This document shows, one piece after another, positions 1 through 4,761 of a stretch of DNA of 5,226 nt; position 1 is the first letter of the stretch; every line of letters starts with the position of its first letter. This DNA is from Desulfobacteraceae bacterium (GTDB lineage: Bacteria; Desulfobacterota; Desulfobacteria; Desulfobacterales; UBA11574). Below the pieces are notes generated by a model, which saw only the letters and a list, made by a program, of their open reading frames with translations, made no database searches and had not been told where the DNA came from. Position numbers and translations under genes: made by a program. The stretch spans positions 1 through 5,226 of the forward strand of contig JABMQM010000031.1 in the NCBI GenBank assembly GCA_013203195.1. The letters run 5' to 3'.

Positions 1-9
1 AATACCTTA

Positions 10-39
10 ACTTTAGTTCACTTTAGATCACTTCAAACT
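10..39. repeat. Degenerate 10-bp direct repeats
   Basis: Three consecutive decamers are visible: ACTTTAGTTC, ACTTTAGATC and the more diverged ACTTCAAACT, followed by another TTAG-GCACTT piece. The period equals about one helical turn, which would suit a protein-binding site, but the unit is short and AT-rich and may be chance or the edge of a longer array beyond the window. No function can be assigned. Confidence 0.4.
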
Positions 40-54
40 TTAGGCACTTGTAAC

Positions 55-146
55 GGTCTTTGGCAGAGCCAGATATCTCTGACCCCCGCAAGGCGGGGCA
101 GGCATGGCCCAAAGGACCAGGCTTTTCAGGACTAAACAAAACCTGG
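55..146 (+). other. Foldable GC-rich leader upstream of the HExxH gene
   Basis: Several complementary segments nest here. GGTCTTTGG (55-63) pairs with CCAAAGGACC (109-118) with one bulged G. Inside are CAGAG (64-68) with CTCTG (77-81), and a perfect CCCCGC-AAG-GCGGGG hairpin (84-98), giving a possible three-way junction. A second, shorter pairing, CCAGG (117-121) with CCTGG (142-146), would cover part of the Shine-Dalgarno sequence and shares bases 117-118 with the long stem. It could be a structured 5' leader or a REP-like palindromic unit. No known riboswitch class was recognised. Confidence 0.4.
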
Positions 147-153
147 AGTAATC

Positions 154-633
154 ATGATTCAAATAAACCGCGGATTAACACCCGGTCAGTATAAAATAGC
201 CGATATATTCCCCGAAATTATAGCAAAACCGATCCTTGCGGAAATTTTTAGAAGCAAACAGGAAATCGAGAATGTCATTGCCAACACAAAGGTGATCATA
301 ATCAACAGACATCACGAAATGTCCGTCGATAACCAGGACGGGACCATAACCATCGGCCTCAACCATCTGCAACAATCCGACACCGAAATACTGTACCTTG
401 ACATCATTCATGAACTTGTGCATGTCAGGCAGCAGCGGGACGGCCTCGATCTGTATGACAAGACCAAAGCCTATGTCGATCGTCTTACGGAAATTGATGC
501 TTATGCGCTTACAGTAAAAGAAGCCAGGAGAATCGGCTTTACGGAGGCCCAAATCCTGAATTACTTGCAGGTGGAATGGATTACACCCCAAGAGCACCGG
601 CGACTTGCCAAAAGATTAGATGTTGAGATTTAG
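154..633 (+). CDS. Putative small HExxH zinc metalloprotease-like protein
   Basis: This 159-residue protein carries the motif HELVH at residues 86-90 inside a helix-like stretch (YLDIIHELVHVRQQ), the classic zinc-binding and catalytic signature of zincin metallopeptidases. A glutamate in LTEIDAYA (E113) sits about 23 residues later and is a plausible third zinc ligand, as in gluzincins. The order of elements recalls ImmA/IrrE-type or minigluzincin proteins, but I cannot name a family. There is no signal peptide or membrane segment, so it is probably cytoplasmic. The ATG at 154 is supported by a TGGAG Shine-Dalgarno five bases upstream. It is the only forward gene, convergent with selD with only 18 bases between the stops and no evident terminator. 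The substrate is unknown. It could also be a non-proteolytic metal-binding protein. Confidence 0.75.
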   Translation: MIQINRGLTPGQYKIADIFPEIIAKPILAEIFRSKQEIENVIANTKVIIINRHHEMSVDNQDGTITIGLNHLQQSDTEILYLDIIHELVHVRQQRDGLDLYDKTKAYVDRLTEIDAYALTVKEARRIGFTEAQILNYLQVEWITPQEHRRLAKRLDVEI

Positions 634-651
634 ATCAAACAAGACCTGGGA

Positions 652-1713
652 TTATCGGAAGACCAGATGAATCGAATTGCGGCGTTCTGTGACATGTCCG
701 ATAATACGCGCCTGATCAACCCCTGCATTTATCAGCTCCTCTAACATATTCTCACTATCGCTTGCAGGTACTGACACCAGCAATCCACCGCTGGTCTGAG
801 GATCATAAACGATTTCCTGGTGCCAGGCCGGCAGTTTATTTTCAAATCTCAAATTTTCGGCCACCAGCCGGCGGTTGGACGCATTCATACCGGTATTCAT
901 CCCTTTTTTATACATGGCAAGCGCCTCACGCATAATGGGAATTTCATCCATGCTGATCTTAAGCCGGACATCTGAGCCTGCGGCCATTTCAAAAGCATGT
1001 CCTGCCAGCCCGAATCCGGTAATGTCAGTGGCGGCATGCACTTTGAAACCTTGCATTATCTCTGCTGCGGTCTTATTGAGAGTTGTAATTGTTGCCAGGC
1101 ATTCATCCATGGCGGATGTTGAAACCCATTTTTTTAAATTGGCATTGAAGATGACACCGGAGCCTATCGGTTTGGTCAGGATGAGGACGTCTCCCGCCTT
1201 TGCTCCGCTGTTGGTCCAGTATTTTCCCGGATGAACGACTCCGGTAACCGCCAGCCCGAACTTGGGCTCGTCATCTTCGATGCTGTGTCCGCCGGCCAGA
1301 ACCGCACCGGCCTCGTTAATTTTATTTAAAGCACCGGCAACGATCTGGTGCAATACTTCCGGCGCCAGTTTTTTGGAAGGAAAAGCCACTAAATTAAGGC
1401 AGGTAAGCGGCCGCCCGCCCATGGCATATACATCGCTGATCGCATTTGCCGCCCCAATCTGGCCGAACAGATAGGGATCATTGACCGGCGGCGTGATAAA
1501 GTCGGCGGTAGTTACGATAGCAATTTCATCGCTGAGACGATAAATACCGGCGTCATCACCGGTCTCAATTCCAACCAGAAGATTGGGGTCATGGTTCTTC
1601 GGCAGCTTTGCCAACAATTCACCGAGCCCGACCGGGCCGATTTTGGCAGCTCACCCGCAGGTTTTCGACAGACTCAGTAAAGTCGGCTTCTTAAAAATAT
1701 TCCATTTAGCCAC
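652..1713 (-). CDS. selD: Selenide, water dikinase SelD (selenocysteine-containing)
   Basis: SelD makes selenophosphate from selenide and ATP, the selenium donor for selenocysteine and selenouridine. The start is the GTG at 1713, with AGGAG six bases upstream; a TAG at 1723-1725 blocks anything earlier. The product is 353 residues if the TGA at 1651-1653 is read as selenocysteine. Residues 17-28 then read KTCG-U-AAKIGPV, matching the SelD catalytic loop with Sec at 21 and the essential Lys at 24. Other family marks are DDAG (53-56), ADFITP (71-76), the GQIGAANAISDVYAMGG helix (84-100), LAGGHS (139-144), ATDITGFG (228-235) and DPQTSGG (304-310). The family is about 345 residues, so a start at the TTG at 1617 (321 residues) would wrongly remove the active site. 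It is the last gene of the 3455-652 reverse run, 42 bases after its neighbour. No terminator is visible downstream. Confidence 0.95.
1621..1641 (-). promoter_or_regulatory. Putative bacterial SECIS hairpin in selD mRNA
   Basis: Starting 13 bases after the UGA, the reverse strand gives GCCC-GGTC-GGGC, a 4-bp GC stem (1634-1637 with 1626-1629) with a GGUC loop. It can be extended outward by a G-U pair and, past a bulged C, by three more pairs (1639-1641 with 1621-1623). E. coli fdhF SECIS also has a GGUC apical loop, whose G and U contact SelB, at a similar distance from UGA. The fold was judged by eye. Confidence 0.75.
1651..1653 (-). other. In-frame UGA selenocysteine codon of selD
   Basis: The reverse strand reads AAA ACC TGC GGG TGA GCT GCC AAA, i.e. 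K-T-C-G-stop-A-A-K. The frame stays open on both sides, and conserved SelD sequence continues across the stop. The position corresponds to the catalytic Cys17 of E. coli SelD, which is Sec in several bacterial SelD proteins. A true nonsense mutation exactly at this codon is far less likely than Sec recoding. Confidence 0.9.
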
Positions 1714-1719
1714 GGGACG

Positions 1720-1724
1720 CTCCT
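1720..1724 (-). promoter_or_regulatory. Shine-Dalgarno fixing the selD start at GTG 1713
   Basis: AGGAG on the reverse strand lies six bases before the GTG. It overlaps the in-frame TAG at 1723-1725, so no longer N-terminus is possible. The TTG at 1617, the start a standard code would suggest, has no such site. Confidence 0.8.
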
Positions 1725-1755
1725 ATACAACAAATGGAAAAGTGTGATGGTTAAG

Positions 1756-2325
1756 TTAGTTTCGGATAGTATTTGCGATCTTCTTCAGCCCTGCGGCAAA
1801 AGCTGAATCCTGTGTGTTAAGGTATGCAATATCTGCCTGATGGAGCAAATCCGGTTTTTCTTGCAATATGAGACGTGCCGACATTTCAGCGCTGAATCCG
1901 GTACGCAAAGAACATTGTTGGAAATGGTCCTTGGAACCCCATTTTAATTCTTTTGTCAGGACTCTACAACAGGTGGCACCGAAACGTTCACTGAAAGCGT
2001 TATGCAGCGCTTTTGCCGAGGACATTACCAACCTGCCGTTTCCCAACCCAGGCCCTTCTCTACCCAAAAAAAGCCCCAGGGATATAACTCCGCCGGTCAA
2101 AGAACCGCAAGTACACTTACTTCCGCCCAGACCTTCGGGCAGTCCCGATGTCAGGCGAATCGCTATCTCCGGGGACAAACCTCCGTTCAAGCCCAGGTTC
2201 AGCACTGTCAAAAGCGACTCTGCACACATGAGCTGTTTGGTTAGAAACAGGTTCTGCGTTCGAAGCCGTATTTTCGCAATCAGTTCTTTGGTTTTTTGAT
2301 CCGGATCCAGCGTGGGGAGTAACAT
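1756..2325 (-). CDS. C_GCAxxG_C_C family redox-active protein
   Basis: The 189-residue protein matches the C_GCAxxG_C_C family of putative redox or metal-binding proteins. It has Cys34 in LMCAESLL, then a Gly-rich stretch GLPEGLGG (61-68), then KCTCGSLTGG (70-79) leading into a hydrophobic helix ISLGLFLG. A later cluster FGATCCRVL (115-123) and Cys138 complete the family's Cys spacing. That is six cysteines at 34, 71, 73, 119, 120 and 138. The family's biochemical role is not established; electron transfer or metal/chalcogen binding is usually assumed. There is no signal peptide, so it is likely cytoplasmic. The ATG at 2325 is preceded by AAAGG at seven bases. It sits 36 bases after the rhodanese gene and 42 before selD on the same strand, so co-transcription is likely. 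A link to selenium handling is inference from position only. Confidence 0.85.
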   Translation of the reverse strand: MLLPTLDPDQKTKELIAKIRLRTQNLFLTKQLMCAESLLTVLNLGLNGGLSPEIAIRLTSGLPEGLGGSKCTCGSLTGGVISLGLFLGREGPGLGNGRLVMSSAKALHNAFSERFGATCCRVLTKELKWGSKDHFQQCSLRTGFSAEMSARLILQEKPDLLHQADIAYLNTQDSAFAAGLKKIANTIRN

Positions 2326-2361
2326 ACTTTGGCCTTTAGATATACACCCCTCTTGAACGCA

Positions 2362-2889
2362 TTACTTTATTTTTTCAGTCGGGTATTTGGCACCCTGCCA
2401 GGCAAAAATCCCTCCGGAAAAGCGAAAAACATTTTTATAGCCGAGTGTTTTAGCCCACACGGCACCGTTGTGACTGCGAGTGCATTTCACAAAACCACAG
2501 TAAATAATTATGGTCTTGTGCTTATCCGCACCGAGCAAAGCTTCATAATCTTTTTTGCTTTTACCGTCGGTTTCTTTGGTGTCCCAGGCTCCCATTTCCG
2601 GAATGGGGAACAGAAACTGCTTGGCGCCGGGCACATGAATCTTTTTATAGGCCTTATACGGCATGGTGTCAACAACCAGGATGTCTTGGCCGGAATCGAT
2701 TAGATTTTTAAGCTCAGCCGCTGTAATGATATCATAGCCGCCCCGCTGCACTTCACGTATCAGCTTGACCGCGCCTTTTTCTTTTTCGACTTCTTTTTCG
2801 AATTTGTCTGCGGCCAGTGATGCTGTAGACAACCCCAAAATACACATCCCCAAAACTGCCAGCGTAAACATCGATTTGATTCTTTGCAT
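2362..2889 (-). CDS. Exported rhodanese-like sulfurtransferase domain protein
   Basis: This 175-residue protein starts with a typical Sec signal peptide: MQRIK, a hydrophobic core to about residue 20, then STASLAA with cleavage near 26-27. The mature part is a single rhodanese domain: DIITAAELKNLID (53-65), ILVVDTMP (70-77), the IHVPGAK turn (84-90), the active-site loop IIYCGFVKCTRS with catalytic Cys131, a second Cys136 and Arg138, and the C-terminal RFSGGIFAWQG (156-166). Rhodaneses move sulfane sulfur via a Cys persulfide; some can carry selenium. The exported location suggests periplasmic chemistry. The ATG at 2889 is chosen because AAAGGAG lies eight bases upstream; a TTG at 2895 is too close to that site. 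The start is two bases after the stop of the MauE-like gene, so translation is probably coupled. Confidence 0.88.
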   Translation of the reverse strand: MQRIKSMFTLAVLGMCILGLSTASLAADKFEKEVEKEKGAVKLIREVQRGGYDIITAAELKNLIDSGQDILVVDTMPYKAYKKIHVPGAKQFLFPIPEMGAWDTKETDGKSKKDYEALLGADKHKTIIIYCGFVKCTRSHNGAVWAKTLGYKNVFRFSGGIFAWQGAKYPTEKIK

Positions 2890-2891
2890 CC

Positions 2892-3455
2892 TCAACTCTC
2901 CTTTCCTGATTTGTGTTTAAACAAAATCCGTAGCCGGACCGGCGACACGGACCGGCAATAACGCCAAAAATACAGGTAAAACACCCCGGCCATCATTACG
3001 ATGTCCCGGTAAAACGCAGGTCGCAACCCGTGAAACGCTTTACCTTCAGGGTCATCGGGGCCGAAACAACCGCAATCCACGTCAAAACCCATCCGGATAC
3101 CATAGCCCAGAATGGCCATGAACATGACCAGCAATCCCGACACAACCGCCAGGCTTCCTTCAATATCCATCAGCAGCCCCAAAGCCGCGATTGCTTCTAG
3201 AGCCGGCAAAATTACGGCCGCCGGCATCACCCAACTTTCCGGTATCAGACCGTAAGCCTCAATAATCACCGCAAAGGATTTGGGGTCCATCAATTTGGTG
3301 ACACCGGACCACAGAAAAATCCCTGCGAGAAGGATACGAACCAGCCGGTAGGGCCAGATGGAAAAAAAGTGTCCTTTTATTGCAGAGGCGCTGAAAGGTT
3401 TCTCCCCTGTTGTACTTACAGACTGGTCACTCTGATATGTTGTCAACTCTTCCAT
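2892..3455 (-). CDS. MauE/DoxX-like redox-associated membrane protein
   Basis: The 187-residue protein has a polar N-terminus (1-34) and about four hydrophobic segments, near 37-52, 75-95, 101-120 and 150-166. The first contains WPYRLVRILLAGIFLWSGVTKLMDP, the hallmark opening of DoxX/MauE proteins, and the loop after segment three has FDVDCGCFGPD (124-134), the CGCFG motif of the MauE branch. MauE is needed for disulfide formation in methylamine dehydrogenase. Relatives elsewhere are thought to pass electrons between membrane and thiol proteins. Here no mau gene is near; the partner is the exported rhodanese directly downstream. The two cysteines of the motif may exchange electrons with it (inference). 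It is the first gene of the reverse operon. Its ribosome site (AAGG, ten bases before the ATG) is weak and lies inside an inverted repeat. Confidence 0.85.
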   Translation of the reverse strand: MEELTTYQSDQSVSTTGEKPFSASAIKGHFFSIWPYRLVRILLAGIFLWSGVTKLMDPKSFAVIIEAYGLIPESWVMPAAVILPALEAIAALGLLMDIEGSLAVVSGLLVMFMAILGYGIRMGFDVDCGCFGPDDPEGKAFHGLRPAFYRDIVMMAGVFYLYFWRYCRSVSPVRLRILFKHKSGKES

Positions 3456-3456
3456 T

Positions 3457-3479
3457 ACTGTCTGACCTTATTGGACAGT
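3457..3479 (-). promoter_or_regulatory. Inverted repeat enclosing the MauE-like gene's ribosome site
   Basis: ACTGTC and GACAGT are perfect 6-bp complements separated by 11 bases that contain the weak AAGG Shine-Dalgarno. The element ends one base before the ATG. As RNA it could form a hairpin with the ribosome site in its loop; as DNA it could be an operator. No experimental class was recognised. Confidence 0.35.
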
Positions 3480-3526
3480 CCGAATAATTCAATCTCTTTT
3501 TTTCCCAGAGCCTGTTCTCGGAAATT

Positions 3527-3549
3527 TTATTCGGGTTAAGCCTGAATAA
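3527..3549 (-). promoter_or_regulatory. Palindrome overlapping the predicted transcription start of the selD operon
   Basis: TTATTC and GAATAA form the arms of a 23-bp dyad, with an inner GG/CC pair and a five-base centre; one position in the arms is mismatched. It lies just downstream of the candidate -10, where a repressor operator would be expected. There is no T-tract suited to termination. Confidence 0.35.
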
Positions 3550-3552
3550 GAC

Positions 3553-3581
3553 CTAATACAATAGAAATCACTGAATGTGAA
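3553..3581 (-). promoter_or_regulatory. Candidate sigma-70 promoter for the MauE-rhodanese-C_GCAxxG-selD run
   Basis: On the reverse strand TTCACA (3576-3581; five of six bases fit the -35 consensus) is followed after exactly 17 bases by TATTAG (3553-3558; four of six fit the -10). Transcription would start near 3546, about 90 bases before the first ATG. This is a by-eye call in AT-rich DNA. Confidence 0.35.
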
Positions 3582-3736
3582 ATCGTTAGTATCTATATAA
3601 ACGACGACCTGGATAGACTATTTAAATGGAAAGGAGGGATTGCGGTTAAGTTCGGCGGCGCTTTAAAATGCCTGTCGGTCTTTCCTTCTTATCAACCAAA
3701 AGAAAATCCCTGAAAGTTTAAAGATGATGGAGGCAC

Positions 3737-3925
3737 CTATTGGGAAAAGACGATTTTGTGATCCACCAGGTTCATCCCTTTTAGTTTCCCCTTGATGATC
3801 TTTTGCTCACCGAAAATGCTCACCAGCCGGAAACTTCCATCGTCCTGTGGTTCGACGATATCCACGGACTCCAGGATAAGTTCTTCGATTCCGTCTTTGT
3901 CGATATAGACATTGGCTTCACACAT
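3737..3925 (-). CDS. CooT-family nickel-binding protein
   Basis: The 62-residue product begins MCEANVYI and ends with FGEQKIIKGKLKGMNLVDHKIVF, the complete CooT pattern and length. CooT from carboxydotrophs is a small dimeric Ni(II)-binding protein whose conserved Cys2 binds the metal; it helps mature nickel-dependent CO dehydrogenase. Cys2 is present here. Related proteins occur in many anaerobes with nickel enzymes and without the coo operon, so the exact client is unknown. The start is certain: AAAGGAGG lies about nine bases upstream, inside the last codons of the DUF3842 gene, and the two genes overlap by 8 bases. That predicts coupled synthesis. No clear terminator follows, and no CO dehydrogenase gene is in the window. 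The symbol is left empty because family membership does not prove orthology to cooT. Confidence 0.88.
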   Translation of the reverse strand: MCEANVYIDKDGIEELILESVDIVEPQDDGSFRLVSIFGEQKIIKGKLKGMNLVDHKIVFSQ

Positions 3926-4340
3926 GTTTCATCACCTCCTTTAGCTTCTCCACAGCTTCCTGTACCAGGTGTGGTAGGGGCTCCTTTTGCAAACCAACGA
4001 TCTCAACGCTTTCCTGCGAAAGCGGCAGAAGGATTTTTGTAGCCGGGCTTGACATGACGGCCTCGGCCATTTTCGGCGTCACTTCACCCAGCATGGCGTT
4101 GGCCCAGGTAATGGCAATCGGGCCGATGATACATTCGGCTTGAGTGACGCTTCTGCAAATAGCGTTTTCTCCGGATGCGCCCTTATTCGCACCGGCTTTG
4201 AGCATTTGAGCCGTTGCAATGGCATTTGTTCCCAAAGCAATGAGGACCACTGACTCGCCGTACGCTTCTTTAAGATATTTTATCAGGGTAGCCCCGATAC
4301 CTCCGCCCTGGCCGTCGATGATACAAATTCGTTTTCTCAA
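3918..4340 (-). CDS. DUF3842 family protein
   Basis: This 140-residue protein matches the DUF3842 family, whose function is unknown. It opens with RICIIDGQGGGIGATL, a Gly-rich beta-loop-helix that looks like a nucleotide-binding Rossmann-type turn. It continues with VVLIALGTNAIATAQMLKAGAN and an internal ECIIGPIAITWANAMLGEVTP segment. A start at TTG 4340 (codon 3 of the longest frame) is preferred over TTG 4346 because AAAGGA then lies at normal spacing (7 bases rather than 1); no in-frame ATG is available. The family's proteins have a similar short MxKICVIDG-like beginning. The gene's last codons contain the ribosome site of the CooT gene, with an 8-base overlap, so the two proteins are made together. 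A role in nickel handling or CO dehydrogenase biogenesis follows only from this pairing. Confidence 0.85.
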   Translation of the reverse strand: MRKRICIIDGQGGGIGATLIKYLKEAYGESVVLIALGTNAIATAQMLKAGANKGASGENAICRSVTQAECIIGPIAITWANAMLGEVTPKMAEAVMSSPATKILLPLSQESVEIVGLQKEPLPHLVQEAVEKLKEVMKHV

Positions 4341-4406
4341 CTCCAAATCCTTTTTTTCGATTGCCGCTTGATCATTTAAAACTTCTACACGGACTTTTTC
4401 GGACTC

Positions 4407-4613
4407 TCATTCCCAGCCGCCCATCTCCTGAATAACCATAAAGGCCTTGATCATACCGAGCACTGTTCCCAGCAGTCCGAGCAATGGGGCAATGTTGCCG
4501 ATGGTGGCCAGCGCGTGGAGATAACGGGAAAGATTGCGGACCTCCTTCTCGGTCGAGTGAATTAGGTATAGGTAAAACCATAAAAAAAGCCAGAAAGACT
4601 CCGCAGGCTTCAT
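4407..4613 (-). pseudogene. Truncated MotA/TolQ/ExbB proton-channel fragment
   Basis: Residues from about 21 to 66 of this 68-codon frame (4553 down to about 4413) read EKEVRNLSRYLHALATIGN, then IAPLLGLLGTVLGMIKAF. This is the signature helix region of ExbB/TolQ proton-channel subunits. Full proteins exceed 200 residues and have further transmembrane helices on both sides. Here the frame stops at TGA 4407-4409 right after QEMGGWE, and upstream it runs into AT-rich sequence that is part of a terminator-like hairpin and encodes only a FWLFLWFYLYLI run. No ExbD/TolR partner is present. It is most simply a decayed remnant left by deletion. A small two-helix membrane protein cannot be excluded, because the ATG at 4613 has an AGGAAGG eight bases upstream. 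The next gene, DUF3842, starts 66 bases downstream. Confidence 0.6.
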
Positions 4614-4632
4614 GCCCTATGCCTTCCTGGCT
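4588..4632. terminator. Bidirectional terminator-like hairpin
   Basis: AGCCAGAAAG (4588-4597) pairs with CCTTCCTGGCT (4622-4632), ten base pairs with one A-C mismatch and a loop of about 25 bases. On the reverse strand the stem is followed at once by seven T residues (4582-4588), the classic intrinsic layout. On the forward strand a looser T-rich tract (TTATTTTTTAT) follows. It would stop reverse transcripts coming from the phosphoglycerate mutase fragment before the ExbB-like remnant. Confidence 0.55.
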
Positions 4633-4761
4633 GGTTATTTTTTATAAATTTAGGTGGTTAAATAGTAAAATGCATCTTCTTAATGCATGTGATTATGCTA
4701 TCTAATGACAAAAAAGACTAATCTTTGTCAACTCTTTTTTAATTCCGATGATGTCTGAAAA

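Noticed and set aside
175..597. Reverse frame of 140 codons opposite the HExxH gene.
   Set aside because: It is antisense to a gene with a clear motif and Shine-Dalgarno, and its translation shows no family features.
875..1474. Two forward frames (875-1234 and 1262-1474) opposite selD.
   Set aside because: They are shadows of the strongly conserved selD frame with no ribosome sites or recognisable domains.
652..1617. SelD beginning at TTG 1617 (321 residues).
   Set aside because: It has no ribosome site and lacks the catalytic loop; the Sec-inclusive frame from GTG 1713 explains the sequence better.
1868..2703. Forward frames 1868-2299, 2002-2244 and 2329-2703.
   Set aside because: They are antisense shadows of the C_GCAxxG_C_C and rhodanese genes with no protein-like motifs.
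3630..3638. Strong Shine-Dalgarno-like AAAGGAGGG on the forward strand.
   Set aside because: No start codon with a frame longer than about 17 codons follows; probably chance.
3480..3736. Search of the spacer for tRNA-Sec or another RNA gene.
   Set aside because: No T-loop (GTTCRAA-like) sequence with matching acceptor stem was seen.
3803..4042. Forward frame across CooT and DUF3842.
   Set aside because: It is antisense to two recognised families and has no support of its own.
4407..4409. TGA ending the ExbB-like fragment as a possible selenocysteine codon joining it to DUF3842.
   Set aside because: The frame is open from there into DUF3842, but the intervening residues are not conserved, no SECIS-like hairpin was seen, and neither family carries Sec at such a place.
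4372..4705. Reverse frame 4372-4581 and forward frame 4484-4705.
   Set aside because: They are out-of-frame or antisense readings over the ExbB-like remnant and AT-rich spacer; neither translation resembles a protein family.
4706..4730. TGACAAA...TTTGTCA inverted repeat with a following T-run, and TTGACA on the reverse strand.
   Set aside because: The stem is only 7 AT-rich pairs, no forward gene ends nearby, and no good -10 lies at 17 bases from the TTGACA, so neither a terminator nor a promoter can be supported.
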